A DNA stretch of 64,000 bases from Mycobacterium sp. (GCF_002863225.1 NZ_PKEK01000099.1:45095-109094); one strand, 5' to 3'. Positions 37,451 through 46,732 are shown, numbered from the stretch's first letter. Translations and numbers: made by a program. The notes: generated from the sequence alone by a model not told the origin.

Positions 37451-38173
37451 TTACAGGCCCGCGATTCCGCCGATGGCGGTCAGTCCGATGTCTGCGTTGA
37501 CGAAGTCGGCGTAGTCGATCGAGAAGATCGGCGTGAGCACCCCGGCGGCGTCGCTCAGCCCGACCTGCAGCAGCGACGGGATCGTCAGCAGGAATTCCGA
37601 CGAGTCCGGGCCGGGCGCGCCGCTGAAGAAGTCGACCGAGAACGGCAGCCCGTTGGTCGCCCCTTCGAGGAAGTTGTCGAACGCGAGGGTGTCGGTGTTG
37701 AGGCTGAACAGGTCGGTGTAGCCGTCGATCGTGAGCGGCCCGAAGCTCTCGACGAGTTGGCTGGCGGGAGGCGTGCCGCCGAGCTCGATCAGTCCGAGGT
37801 CGGCCTGGAGGAACTGCGTGGCATCGAAGGTGGAGATCGGCGTGAGGTCCCCGCCGATGTCCTGCAGGCCACCTTGGTAGATCCCCGGGATGGTCAGGAG
37901 CAGCCCGAAGTCATCTGATCCGGGGGTGCCGTAGGAGAGGTCGAACTGAAACGGGATCAGGTTGTAGGACCCGGTGAGGAAGTTGTCGAATGCGTAGGTG
38001 CTCGTGTTGTAGGTCAACGCATCGGTGTATCCGTCGATCGCGATCGGCCCGAGATGAGCCAGGTCGTCCCCGGGGGCAGCATGTGCGGCTGCACCGGCGA
38101 GCAGCCCCAGTGCCGGCGCCGCCAGCACTGCGCCGACGGCTAAGGCAGCGGTACGGCCCAGGCTGCGACCCAT
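37451..38173 (-). CDS. Secreted protein of two tandem about 92-residue repeats, unknown function
   Basis: 240 residues. An N-terminal signal peptide (about 1-32, ending AAAHA) is followed by two copies of one domain. Copy 1 (about 41-132) starts LGPIAIDGYTDALTYNTSTY and copy 2 (about 142-234) starts FGPLTIDGYTDLFSLNTDTL. Shared anchors are IDGYTD, AFDNFL, LLLTIP/FLLTIP, LTPI and AD(L/I)GL. Both are acidic and low in charge otherwise, suggesting an exported beta-rich protein. I recognise no family. M. tuberculosis, from memory, has a toxin gene (Rv3697c) in this interval instead. Confidence 0.8.
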   Translation of the reverse strand: MGRSLGRTAALAVGAVLAAPALGLLAGAAAHAAPGDDLAHLGPIAIDGYTDALTYNTSTYAFDNFLTGSYNLIPFQFDLSYGTPGSDDFGLLLTIPGIYQGGLQDIGGDLTPISTFDATQFLQADLGLIELGGTPPASQLVESFGPLTIDGYTDLFSLNTDTLAFDNFLEGATNGLPFSVDFFSGAPGPDSSEFLLTIPSLLQVGLSDAAGVLTPIFSIDYADFVNADIGLTAIGGIAGL

Positions 38174-38359
38174 CGACGACTCCGATCGTTTTCTGTGTTG
38201 GATATGAATTCGAGCTGAGATTGTTGCAAGTTTCCTGTGTGGGCGTCAATACCGCGCACGCGGGTTTACCTGCCCGCCATCCGTCGGCAATTCCCGTTCA
38301 CATCAGTTCATTTGGCCGATCTGTTGCGGTGCCCGAGGTAAAGCGGTTGCATCGGCATT

Positions 38360-39835
38360 GTGGGCGAAGAGGTCAAGCGGACCACCTATGCGCGCGTCGA
38401 CCGGCAGGAGTACCGGCGCAAAGTACAACAGTGCCTCGACGTTTTCGAGCGGATGCTTGCGCAGTCCAGCTTCGAGTTCGATCGCCCGCTCACCGGAATG
38501 GAGATCGAGTGCAACCTCGTCGACGACGCTTACCAGCCCGCGATGACCAACTCCGATGTGCTGGCCGCCATCGCCGACCCCGCCTACCAGACCGAATTGG
38601 GCGCATACAACATCGAATTCAACGTTCCGCCCCGTCCACTCGGTGGACGAGCCGCCGCTGCGCTCGAAGACGAGGTCCGGGCCAGCTTGAACGCCGCCGA
38701 GAACAAGGCCGGTGCCGGCGGCGCCCACATCGTGATGATCGGCATCCTGCCCACCCTGATGCCCGAGCACCTTGCCAGCGGGTGGATGAGTGAATCGTCG
38801 CGCTACGCCGCGCTCAACGACTCGATCTTCAACGCCCGCGGTGAAGATCTGGTGATCGACATCGACGGGCCGGAGCCACTGAGTCTGCACTCAGCCTCGA
38901 TTGCACCCGAATCAGCATGCACCAGCATTCAATTGCACGTACAGGTGTCGCCCGCCGGTTTCGCCGCGAACTGGAACGCCGCCCAGGTGCTGGCCGGCCC
39001 ACAGTTGGCGCTGGGAGCCAATTCACCGTATTTCTACGGTCACCAGCTGTGGTCGGAGACGCGCATCGAGTTGTTCGCGCAGTCCACCGACACCCGGCCC
39101 GACGAGCTGAAAACTCAAGGGGTGCGGCCGCGAGTGTGGTTCGGCGAGCGCTGGATAACCTCGATCTTCGATCTGTTCGAGGAGAATGTCCGCTACTTTC
39201 CGTCGTTGTTGCCAGAGGTCTCCGACGAAGACCCGGCCGCCGAACTCGCGGCCGGCCGCACCCCGCACCTGGCGGAGTTGCGACTCCACAACGGCACCGT
39301 CTACCGGTGGAACCGGCCGGTGTACGACGTCGTCAACGGTCGTCCGCACCTCAGAGTGGAGAACCGCGTATTGCCGGCCGGCCCGACCGTGATCGACATG
39401 CTGGCCAACGCCGCCTTCTACTACGGCATGCTGAGGACGCTGTCCGAGGAGGATCGGCAGGTCTGGACCAGACTGGAATTCGCTGCCGCGCAACGCAACT
39501 TCACCGAGGCCGCCCGTCACGGTATTCGCGCGCAGCTCTACTGGCCGGGATTGGGCACCGTCGGCACAGAGGAGCTGGTGCGCGGCGAGCTGCTGCCGAT
39601 GGCCTACGACGGACTGGACAGCTGGGGTGTCGCGCCCGACATCCGGGACCGGCTGCTCGGGGTGATCGAAGACCGCGCACGCGTCGGGCGCAACGGCGCG
39701 AGCTGGCAGGTGTCCGCTGTGCGGGCACTGGAGAAACGCGGACTCGACCGCCCCGCAGCGCTGGCCGAGATGCTGCGGTTGTACTGCCGGAACATGCATA
39801 CCAACGAGCCGGTCCACAGCTGGGCCGATCCGTAG
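38360..39835 (+). CDS. GCS2-type glutamate-cysteine ligase family protein
   Basis: 491 residues. The N-terminus holds RPLTGMEIECNLVD (the G-x-E-x-E-like substrate motif) and LGAYNIEFNVPPRPL. CTSIQLHVQVSP, FGERW and HLAELRLHNGTVYRWNRPVY are typical of the ATP-grasp-like GCS2/YbdK group. It should ligate an amino acid to glutamate or similar; the amine and acid are unknown. Start GTG 38360. A methyltransferase follows 29 bases later. From memory it is Rv3698, an unassigned conserved protein. Its place next to egtA-E, which has its own ligase EgtA, is notable. Confidence 0.85.
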   Translation: MGEEVKRTTYARVDRQEYRRKVQQCLDVFERMLAQSSFEFDRPLTGMEIECNLVDDAYQPAMTNSDVLAAIADPAYQTELGAYNIEFNVPPRPLGGRAAAALEDEVRASLNAAENKAGAGGAHIVMIGILPTLMPEHLASGWMSESSRYAALNDSIFNARGEDLVIDIDGPEPLSLHSASIAPESACTSIQLHVQVSPAGFAANWNAAQVLAGPQLALGANSPYFYGHQLWSETRIELFAQSTDTRPDELKTQGVRPRVWFGERWITSIFDLFEENVRYFPSLLPEVSDEDPAAELAAGRTPHLAELRLHNGTVYRWNRPVYDVVNGRPHLRVENRVLPAGPTVIDMLANAAFYYGMLRTLSEEDRQVWTRLEFAAAQRNFTEAARHGIRAQLYWPGLGTVGTEELVRGELLPMAYDGLDSWGVAPDIRDRLLGVIEDRARVGRNGASWQVSAVRALEKRGLDRPAALAEMLRLYCRNMHTNEPVHSWADP

Positions 39836-39864
39836 GCGGTGAGGCCCGGAGTACGTTGGAAGAC

Positions 39865-40548
39865 ATGGCAAATGAAGTAATGGACTGGGACAGCGCGTAC
39901 CGCCAGGACCGAGACGCCGGGTTCGAAGGGCCCCCGCCGTGGAACATCGGCGAGCCGCAGCCGGAGCTGGCCGCGCTGGCCGCGGCCGGCGAGTTCCGCA
40001 GCGATGTGCTCGATGCCGGGTGCGGGTACGCGGAGCTGTCGCTGAGCCTGGCCGCTGACGGCTACACCGTCCACGGCGTCGACCTCACACCCACTGCGGT
40101 CGCTGCCGCCACCCAAGCCGCCCAGGAGCGCGGGTTGAGCACCGCGACCTTCGAGCAGGCCGACATCACGGCGTTCGGCGGACACGACGGCCGGTTCAAC
40201 ACCGTCGTCGACAGCACGCTGTTCCACTCGCTGCCGGTCGAGGGCCGCGACGACTACCTGTCCGCGGTGCACCGGTCGGCTGCCGACGGCGCCGGGTACT
40301 TCGTGCTGGTGTTCGCCAAGGGAGCGTTCCCCGCAGAATGGGAGCAGAAGCCGAACGAGGTCGACGAAGCCGAACTGCGGGCCGCGGTCGAAAAGCATTG
40401 GCAGATCGACCAAATCCGGCCGGCTTTCATCCACGCGAACATCCCGCCGGCCCCGGCGGATTCGGACGTTCCGATGATCGAGCACGACCGCGACGAGAAG
40501 GGCCGGATGAAACTGCCCGCCTACCTGCTCAGCGCGCGCAAGAACTGA
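39865..40548 (+). CDS. Class I SAM-dependent methyltransferase
   Basis: 227 residues. VLDAGCGYAELSLSLAADG is SAM motif I, VHGVDLTP motif II, and DSTLFHSLP motif IV. The N-terminus WDSAYRQDRDAG plus PPPWNIGEPQPEL resembles the thiopurine/tellurite-type methyltransferases (TehB/TPMT-like). ATG 39865 follows TTGGAAG. It is probably co-transcribed with the GCS2-type ligase and is convergent with egtE, three bases between the stops. From memory, Rv3699. Substrate unknown. Confidence 0.87.
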   Translation: MANEVMDWDSAYRQDRDAGFEGPPPWNIGEPQPELAALAAAGEFRSDVLDAGCGYAELSLSLAADGYTVHGVDLTPTAVAAATQAAQERGLSTATFEQADITAFGGHDGRFNTVVDSTLFHSLPVEGRDDYLSAVHRSAADGAGYFVLVFAKGAFPAEWEQKPNEVDEAELRAAVEKHWQIDQIRPAFIHANIPPAPADSDVPMIEHDRDEKGRMKLPAYLLSARKN

Positions 40549-40551
40549 GCG

Positions 40552-41685
40552 TCATACCGCCGCGGCCTCGGCCTCGGTGAGCGCCTCCCCGAAGGTCGTC
40601 AGGTCGTCGACACCGGCGTCGACGTGCGGCGAGATGCGCAGCACCGGAGCCGTCAACTCCATCGGCGCGCGCTGCACCGCCACCGCGGTCGTGACAATGC
40701 GGCGCTCGGCGATCAGCCACGCGCGTACTTTCACGGGATCAGCGCCGCCGGTCGGGGCCAGCGTGGTGATGGCGCTCGGCTCGTCGACCGCTTCGACCAC
40801 CCGCCACCCCGGCACGTCGGCAAGGACAGTGCGGCTCAGGCGACCCACCTCGGCGAGCCGCTCCTGCACAGCGGCCGGCCCGGCCGCCACGTACTCACCG
40901 ACCGCGACCGAAAAGCCCACCCGCGCCGCCACATTGGCCTCACCCAGCTCGAGGCGGTCGGCGTTGGTCAACGATCCGACCCACTGCTTCGGCGGAAGGC
41001 GGGGCTGCAGCCGCTGCATCAGCGCCGGCCGCACCGCCAGCACCCCGACCCCGCGCGGACCGGACAGCCATTTGCGCGACGACGCGTACATCGCATCGAC
41101 GGCCACCGCGCAGTCCACCTGCCCGAGTGCCTGAGCCGCGTCGACGATCAGCGGCAGCTCCAATTCCGCACACAGCGTTGCCATTTCCGCCAGCGGCTGC
41201 ACCACCCCGCGGTGGCTGGCGACCAATGTCAAGTGCACCAGGTCGGGCGGGGCGGCCGCCAGGGCGGACGCCACCTCTGACAGCGCGAGCCGGCCCTCGG
41301 CGTCCGTCGGCAACGTCTGACGCTCGAAACCGTGCACGGTCATCAAGGCCAGATTCGGTCCGTATTCGCCGGGCAGACAGGCCAACCTGCGCCGGCCCGG
41401 CCAGCTGGCCAACAACAGGTCCAGCGCATGCTGCGATCCGGTGGTGAACACGACCTGCGCGTCGGGCACGCCGGTCAGCGCAGCAACAGCGGCCCGTCCG
41501 GCGTCGAGCACCGGCGTGGCCGCCTCCGCGGCGACGTAGCCACCGACCTCGGCTTCGTGTCGGGCGTGGCGGTCCGCCGCATCCAGCACGGCGAGACTCT
41601 GCCGGGAACAGGCCGCGCTGTCCAGGTGTAGGCCGGCGACTTGTGGTCGGGCGGACTGCCAGGCCTGCGCCAGGCCGGTGCTCAC
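40552..41685 (-). CDS. egtE: Ergothioneine biosynthesis PLP-dependent C-S lyase EgtE
   Basis: 377 residues of the fold-type I aminotransferase class V group. The PLP lysine is Lys205 in YASSRKWLSGPRG, with Asp in VDAAQALGQ binding the pyridine nitrogen. EgtE cleaves hercynylcysteine sulfoxide to ergothioneine, pyruvate and ammonia. GTG 41685 overlaps the egtD stop (GTGA). It is the last gene of the five-gene operon. From memory, Rv3700c. Confidence 0.93.
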   Translation of the reverse strand: MSTGLAQAWQSARPQVAGLHLDSAACSRQSLAVLDAADRHARHEAEVGGYVAAEAATPVLDAGRAAVAALTGVPDAQVVFTTGSQHALDLLLASWPGRRRLACLPGEYGPNLALMTVHGFERQTLPTDAEGRLALSEVASALAAAPPDLVHLTLVASHRGVVQPLAEMATLCAELELPLIVDAAQALGQVDCAVAVDAMYASSRKWLSGPRGVGVLAVRPALMQRLQPRLPPKQWVGSLTNADRLELGEANVAARVGFSVAVGEYVAAGPAAVQERLAEVGRLSRTVLADVPGWRVVEAVDEPSAITTLAPTGGADPVKVRAWLIAERRIVTTAVAVQRAPMELTAPVLRISPHVDAGVDDLTTFGEALTEAEAAAV

Positions 41686-42647
41686 TTGACCGACAGCGAC
41701 AATCCGAAGTCACCGGCGTTGTCGGTCCACCACTCGGTCAGCTGCAGGCCCGCTTCCGCCAACTCGGTGGCGACCGACTCGGCCCGGAATTTGCACGACA
41801 CCTCGGTGAGAACTTTTTCGCCCGAGTCGAATTCGACAGTCATGTCCAGCGCCGCGATGCGGACCTGCTGCGCCCGGTCGGAGCGTAGCCACATCTCCAT
41901 CCGCTCGTCGGCGGCATTCCACGAGGCGACATGGTGGAACGCGTCGACGTCGAAGTCCGCCTCGAGCTCCCGGTTGATCACCGCAAGGACGTTGCGGTTG
42001 AACTGAGCTGTGACCCCTGCGGCGTCGTCGTACGCCGCCACCAATCGCTGGGTGTCCTTGACCAGATCGGTACCCAGCAGCAGGCTGTCACCCGGCTGCA
42101 ACGCCGCGGCCAGCCCGGCCAGGAATTCGGCCCGGTCGCCGGGTTTGAGGTTGCCTATCGTCGATCCGAGGAACACGAACAGCCGACGGCCGCCGCTGGG
42201 AATTTTGGCCAGGTGTTTCTCGAAATCGCCGCACACAGCCGCGATTTCGACACCCGGATACTCGTCCTGGATCGCCTTTGCCGCTATCGACAACATGCTC
42301 GCGTCGACGTCGAACGGAACGAACCTGCGCAGGGCGCCGCTGTCGCGCAGCGCATCCAGCAACACCCTGGTCTTCTCCGAGGTTCCGCTGCCCAGTTCGA
42401 CGAGGGTGTCGGCGCCCGCAGCCGCAGCGATCTCCCCCGCGCGGGTCCGCAGGATCTCCGCTTCGGCCCGGGTGGGGTAGTACTCCGGCAGCCGGGTGAT
42501 CTGGTCGAATAGCTCGCTGCCCACCGCGTCGTAGAACCACTTGGGCGGCAACGACTTCGGCGTGCTGTGCAGTCCTGCTCGCACGTCACGGCACAGCGCC
42601 TCGTAGGCCGAGTCCGCGGCCAGGTGGTTGGACAAGGTGAGCGTCAT
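41682..42647 (-). CDS. egtD: Histidine N-alpha-trimethyltransferase EgtD
   Basis: 321 residues, the family's exact usual length. The SAM site LVELGSGTSEKTRVLLDAL, FVPFDVDASML and FVFLGSTIGNL, and the C-terminal histidine-binding segment (MWLRSDRAQQVRI), are those of EgtD (DUF2260 family). It trimethylates histidine to hercynine, the committed step to ergothioneine. ATG 42647 overlaps the egtC stop (ATGA). From memory, Rv3701c; the M. tuberculosis enzyme is phosphorylated by PknD. Confidence 0.96.
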   Translation of the reverse strand: MTLTLSNHLAADSAYEALCRDVRAGLHSTPKSLPPKWFYDAVGSELFDQITRLPEYYPTRAEAEILRTRAGEIAAAAGADTLVELGSGTSEKTRVLLDALRDSGALRRFVPFDVDASMLSIAAKAIQDEYPGVEIAAVCGDFEKHLAKIPSGGRRLFVFLGSTIGNLKPGDRAEFLAGLAAALQPGDSLLLGTDLVKDTQRLVAAYDDAAGVTAQFNRNVLAVINRELEADFDVDAFHHVASWNAADERMEMWLRSDRAQQVRIAALDMTVEFDSGEKVLTEVSCKFRAESVATELAEAGLQLTEWWTDNAGDFGLSLSVK

Positions 42648-43345
42648 ACTGATCCCTCCGTTGGGTTTAACGCGGTCATGGTCACCAGTTCGGCGGTGAC
42701 CTCGACGAGATGGCGATCGGGAACTTCCTCCCAGCCGGGCTGGTCGTCGTAGGGCTCACTGGCCAGCACCACGCCGTCATCGCGGCGCAGGATCGACAAA
42801 GTGTCACCCCATGTGGTGGCCAGTAATCGAGAACCGTTGGCCGCCATGATGTTCAGCCGCGCATTCGGGTCGGCCGCACCCACTTCGGCAATGGTCTGCC
42901 CTAGCGAACCGAGGCCACGGCTGAAGATCAAGGCGGCCAGAACCGCGCTGTCACAGGTGGATTCGGCAGCAGCGCTGGCGGGCAGCACGTCACGATCGAC
43001 GACTCCGTTGTGCGACAACAGCCATCGTCCGTCGGTGAACGGCGCGGTCGCACTGGGTTCGATCGGCATACCCACGGTAGCCGACCGCACCGCCGCGACC
43101 GCGCAGTGACTGCGAAGCGCCGGTGCGATGGAATCGAAGGAAACATCTCCCCACAACGGGGCCGCACTACGCCAGCGCCGCGGGGTCGTGCCGTCGAAAA
43201 AGCCGACGCCCCAGCCGTCGGCGTTCATCAACCCGTGCTTCTGCCGGCGCGGGGCGTAGGACTGCACCCGAAGGCCGTGCGGCGGGTCGAGCACCAGCGA
43301 CGAGACGGAGGTTTCGCGTCCCAGCCAGCCCAGGTGACGGCACAT
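42644..43345 (-). CDS. egtC: Gamma-glutamyl hercynylcysteine sulfoxide amidohydrolase EgtC
   Basis: 233 residues beginning MCRHLGWLG, so that Cys2 becomes the N-terminal nucleophile of a class II glutamine amidotransferase (Ntn) fold. NADGWGVGFFDG and LSHNGVVD are further family marks. EgtC removes the gamma-glutamyl group from the EgtB product. ATG 43345 shares its A with the egtB stop (TGATG). The frame is open upstream, but only this start exposes Cys2. From memory, Rv3702c. Confidence 0.95.
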   Translation of the reverse strand: MCRHLGWLGRETSVSSLVLDPPHGLRVQSYAPRRQKHGLMNADGWGVGFFDGTTPRRWRSAAPLWGDVSFDSIAPALRSHCAVAAVRSATVGMPIEPSATAPFTDGRWLLSHNGVVDRDVLPASAAAESTCDSAVLAALIFSRGLGSLGQTIAEVGAADPNARLNIMAANGSRLLATTWGDTLSILRRDDGVVLASEPYDDQPGWEEVPDRHLVEVTAELVTMTALNPTEGSV

Positions 43346-44646
43346 CAGCGGTGGCCTCCCGGGTCGCCTTCGGACCACGCCAGCCGGACACCGGAGAAGA
43401 TCTGCCGGCGGTACGGGTGATCCCAGTTGCGGAAACTGGGTCGCACGATTCCGGCCTCCACCGCCCACGAGCCGCCGCGCAGCACCCGGTAGTCACCACC
43501 GAAGAACGGCTCCGAGTAGCGCTGATAGATCATCGGTGTAAAGCCGGGCCACGGCTCGAGTTCGGAGCTGGTCCACTCCCAGACGTCACCGAGCATCTGC
43601 TCGACTCCGTATGCCGATGCGCCGTCGGGGTAGGCGCCGACCGGCGCCGGGCGCAGCGCATCGCCACCGAGGTTGGCCAGTGCCGGCGACGGCTCCGCGG
43701 ATCCCCAGGGATAGCGCCGGCGCGCGCCGCGCTGCGGATCCCAGGCGCACGCCTTCTCCCACTCGCGTTCGGTGGGTAGCCGCGCACCGGCCCACGCCGC
43801 GTAGGCCTCCGCCTCGAAATAGCTGACGTGCTGGACGGGTTCGTCGGACGGGATCTCCTCGACGTGCCCGAACCGGGTCCGGGTCTGCCCGTCGGCGTCC
43901 CAGAACTGGGGGGCGGTCAGCCCGGCGGTGGCGCGATGCTCCCAGCCGCGCGCAGACCACCACCGCGGTTGCCGGTAGCCGCCGTCTTCGATGAACTGCC
44001 GCCATTCGCCGTTGGTGACCGGAACCCGGCCGATCCGGAACGCGGGGACATCGACGACGTGTGCGGGCCGTTCGTTGTCCAGCGAGAACGGTTCGTCGGC
44101 CACGTCGACGCCGAGGACGAACGGTCCGCCCGGCACCAACACCGAGGTGCCCGTGAGCCCGGCCCGACCACACGGCAGCTGGCCGGAGTCGTGCAGCAGC
44201 GCCGGGCCGACCCGCAGATTCAACGCCTGCAGCATGGTTTCGTCGTGCTGGTTCTCGTGGCTGACCACCAGGCCGTAGACGAAGTTGTGGTCCGGATCGT
44301 CAGGCAGCCGGTCGAGGGCGTCGAGGGACGCCGCCCGCACGGTGCGGCAGTAGTTGCGCGCCTGCTCCGCGGACAACAGCGGCAAGTCGACCCGGCTGGC
44401 CCGGGAGTGCACGAACGCGTCGTAGAGGCTTTCGACTGCGCCGGAAAGGATTCCGGGCCGGTCCGGGTCGCCGCCACGCAGCAGCCACAACTCTTCCTGC
44501 TGGCCGATGTGGGCCAGGTCCCACACCAGCGGGCTCATCAGCGGGTCGTATTGGCGGCGCAATTCGGCCTCGTCGAAATCCACCAATCGCAGGGTTCTCT
44601 GACGGGCCCGCTCCAAGTCGCGGACCACCGTTTCGCGATGCGTCAC
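43345..44646 (-). CDS. egtB: Hercynine oxygenase (sulfoxide synthase) EgtB
   Basis: 433 residues. An N-terminal DinB-like domain carries the iron-binding histidines (His46 in DLAHIG; His130 and His134 in SHENQHDE). A C-terminal FGE-sulfatase/C-lectin-like domain follows (VLVPGGPFVLGVDVADEPFS, then GDVWEWTSSELEPWPGF and RGGSWAVE). It joins gamma-Glu-Cys to hercynine using O2. GTG 44646 overlaps the egtA stop (GTGA) and gives the usual length; the frame stays open to 44811. From memory, Rv3703c. Confidence 0.95.
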   Translation of the reverse strand: MTHRETVVRDLERARQRTLRLVDFDEAELRRQYDPLMSPLVWDLAHIGQQEELWLLRGGDPDRPGILSGAVESLYDAFVHSRASRVDLPLLSAEQARNYCRTVRAASLDALDRLPDDPDHNFVYGLVVSHENQHDETMLQALNLRVGPALLHDSGQLPCGRAGLTGTSVLVPGGPFVLGVDVADEPFSLDNERPAHVVDVPAFRIGRVPVTNGEWRQFIEDGGYRQPRWWSARGWEHRATAGLTAPQFWDADGQTRTRFGHVEEIPSDEPVQHVSYFEAEAYAAWAGARLPTEREWEKACAWDPQRGARRRYPWGSAEPSPALANLGGDALRPAPVGAYPDGASAYGVEQMLGDVWEWTSSELEPWPGFTPMIYQRYSEPFFGGDYRVLRGGSWAVEAGIVRPSFRNWDHPYRRQIFSGVRLAWSEGDPGGHR

Positions 44647-45920
44647 TGCTCCCCTCGCGCCAGGGCGGTGACGGCGGCCGCGATCCCGCTCTCGACCACC
44701 CGGTCGGAGAAATTGTCGGCCGGGCTGCGACCCTGCTCCACGGCGGCGGCGAGGCGCTGCATGCCGTCGCGCAGCCCGGCGGGGGCACGTTCGGCGGCGA
44801 GGGCCACGCACCGGTTGGCCGCGGTGTGAATCCGCTGATCACCCAGGCCGAGCCGGGCCGCGGCGTCCCAGGCCGTCGCGACGGGTTCGACCGCCTCGGC
44901 CGCCAGGTCCGCAGCGACCGGGTCGTCGAGCAGGGTGACGATGGTGAACACCACCGCGGGCCAGATGTCGGCGGGCATGCTGTCCAGGTAGCGGATTTCC
45001 AGCCATTGACGCGGCCGGACCGGCGGGAACAGCGTGGTCAGGTGGTATTCCAGGTCGTGACGGGTGGGCCGGCGACCACCGAGTAGCTCCCGGCCGTCAG
45101 CCCAGTCGGCGAACGGCAGATAGTGGGTGACCGGCGTCGGCTCGGGGCTGTGCACGAGCATCACCGGCGCTTTGAGCGCATAGCGCGCCCAGTCGGTGGC
45201 GGGGTCGTCGGCGCTCGCGGTCAGGACCGGCCCGCATCGTGCCGAGTCCAGTTGGCTCCACACCCGCTGGCGGGTCGAACGCCAGCCGGAGAATCTCCCG
45301 CCCAGCAGCGGCGAGTTGGCAGAGATCGCGACCATGACCGGCCCCAGCGCGTGCGCCAGCCGGACCCTGTCCGCCCAGCCGGCCTGCGGCCCCGCATCGA
45401 GGTTGACCTGAACCGACGCGGTCGAGGTCATCATCGCGGCACCCGCCTCGCCGGTGTGACTGGCGACGAAGAACTCCTCCATCGCCTGATAACGCGCGCC
45501 CGGATTCACGCGTCCGGCCGGCCGCAATGGATCCGCCCCCAGCGGCACCAGGCCCAGGCCGACGGCGTCGAACGCCTCGCGCAGCGCGGCCTGGTCGTCG
45601 GCGATCGCCTCGATCGCGGCCGTCACGCCCGACGCGGGCGGGCCGGACAGTTCGACGGCGCCGCCGGGTTCCACCGTGACAAGGCTTCCGCCGGGCATGG
45701 CCGGCAGCGTCTGCAGAACGGCGGTGATCTCATCCCAGCTCGGTCGGCGGTGCGGGTCGGTCGGGTCGTAACAGTGCGCCTCGATCTCCAAGCCGACGCG
45801 GCCTACCGGGCCATCCGTCAGGCAGACGCCGGCAATGAACTGTGCGGCGGCCGAAGCGCTGGCAAATTCCTCGAGCTCCAGACGCGCGGGATCGACTTGC
45901 GACGCGACGGCGAACGCCAT
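44643..45920 (-). CDS. egtA: Glutamate-cysteine ligase EgtA
   Basis: 425 residues of the plant-type GCS family: VGLEIEAHCYD (substrate glutamate), ARYQAMEEFF, MMTSTASVQVNLD and RQWLEIRYLDSMP. It makes gamma-glutamylcysteine for EgtB. ATG 45920 follows GAAGGGAT. It is the first gene of egtABCDE, so the operon promoter should lie in 45921-46053; no consensus element stands out there. From memory, Rv3704c. Confidence 0.94.
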   Translation of the reverse strand: MAFAVASQVDPARLELEEFASASAAAQFIAGVCLTDGPVGRVGLEIEAHCYDPTDPHRRPSWDEITAVLQTLPAMPGGSLVTVEPGGAVELSGPPASGVTAAIEAIADDQAALREAFDAVGLGLVPLGADPLRPAGRVNPGARYQAMEEFFVASHTGEAGAAMMTSTASVQVNLDAGPQAGWADRVRLAHALGPVMVAISANSPLLGGRFSGWRSTRQRVWSQLDSARCGPVLTASADDPATDWARYALKAPVMLVHSPEPTPVTHYLPFADWADGRELLGGRRPTRHDLEYHLTTLFPPVRPRQWLEIRYLDSMPADIWPAVVFTIVTLLDDPVAADLAAEAVEPVATAWDAAARLGLGDQRIHTAANRCVALAAERAPAGLRDGMQRLAAAVEQGRSPADNFSDRVVESGIAAAVTALARGEQ

Positions 45921-46053
45921 GACCGGAAATCCCTTCGACCCCGCACCGCAGGTCTCGAGCGATCGAGACTGCTGGTTGCGCGCGGCTATCCAACGATAGT
46001 CACAAGACTTATCTCCCAGACCGCCCCGACGTATTCCCGCCGATCAGGGGTGA

Positions 46054-46713
46054 CTACTGGCCGAGCGCGTTCTCGATAGCGCCGGCCAGCACGTTCACCG
46101 CCGGACCACCGTTGCCGGACTGACAGACTTTGGCTTGCAGCACGACGTTTTCCCGCAGACGGGTCTGGGTGAAACATCGCCGGTCGGTGCCGGCCTCCTG
46201 CTTGCTCCATGCGGCGTCGGCCGCGGCCGGCGGGCCGCCGTCGAACGTCCACACCTGGGTGGTCCCGTTGTCGAGGTGCATGGCGGTGGTCTGGCCCGAG
46301 CAACCGGTCGTGCGGTCGACGACACGGTGGAACGCCGCTCCGGCCGCGGAGGCGGTGGCGAACACCCCGACGGCCTGCTTGACGAAGTGCGTCTGATCGG
46401 TCGGCGATGTCTGCGTGCTGGCACCGTTGAAGGACGCCAGATCGGGATCGTCGTAGACCTCCGGCAGCCCGATGTCGGCCCAGTTGTTGCACACCGGATT
46501 GTCGACGGAGAACCCCTGGACGGGGTGGGCGAACAACGACTCGTCCCGCATCGGACCCCCGACGATGTTGCCCACCGAGCCCTTGCTCAGGACCGCGTAG
46601 CTGACCACCCCGGGGTCCGAGGGCCGAGCGGACGCGGCCGCGCCGTTCCACGCGGTGGTGGCGCACACCGTTGACACGACGAATGTCGTTGCGGCCGTAG
46701 CAATCCGGCTCAT
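46054..46713 (-). CDS. Exported PknH-like sensor domain protein
   Basis: 219 residues from ATG 46713, with a signal peptide (about 1-28, ATTAWNGAAASA). The body matches the PknH extracellular sensor-domain family (PknH_C): conserved cysteines in NPVCNNW, TTGCSGQ, RRCFTQT and KVCQSGN likely form two disulfides. Stand-alone members are common in mycobacteria and may bind a small ligand. An upstream ATG (46773) would overlap the neighbouring gene. From memory, Rv3705c. Confidence 0.83.
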   Translation of the reverse strand: MSRIATAATTFVVSTVCATTAWNGAAASARPSDPGVVSYAVLSKGSVGNIVGGPMRDESLFAHPVQGFSVDNPVCNNWADIGLPEVYDDPDLASFNGASTQTSPTDQTHFVKQAVGVFATASAAGAAFHRVVDRTTGCSGQTTAMHLDNGTTQVWTFDGGPPAAADAAWSKQEAGTDRRCFTQTRLRENVVLQAKVCQSGNGGPAVNVLAGAIENALGQ

Positions 46714-46732
46714 CGTCGCCGATCGGCTGCCA

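Noticed and set aside
38917..40548. 543-codon frame suggesting a ligase-methyltransferase fusion
   Set aside because: The left part is out of frame with the GCS2-type ligase and has shadow composition; the methyltransferase has its own ATG at 39865 with an RBS.
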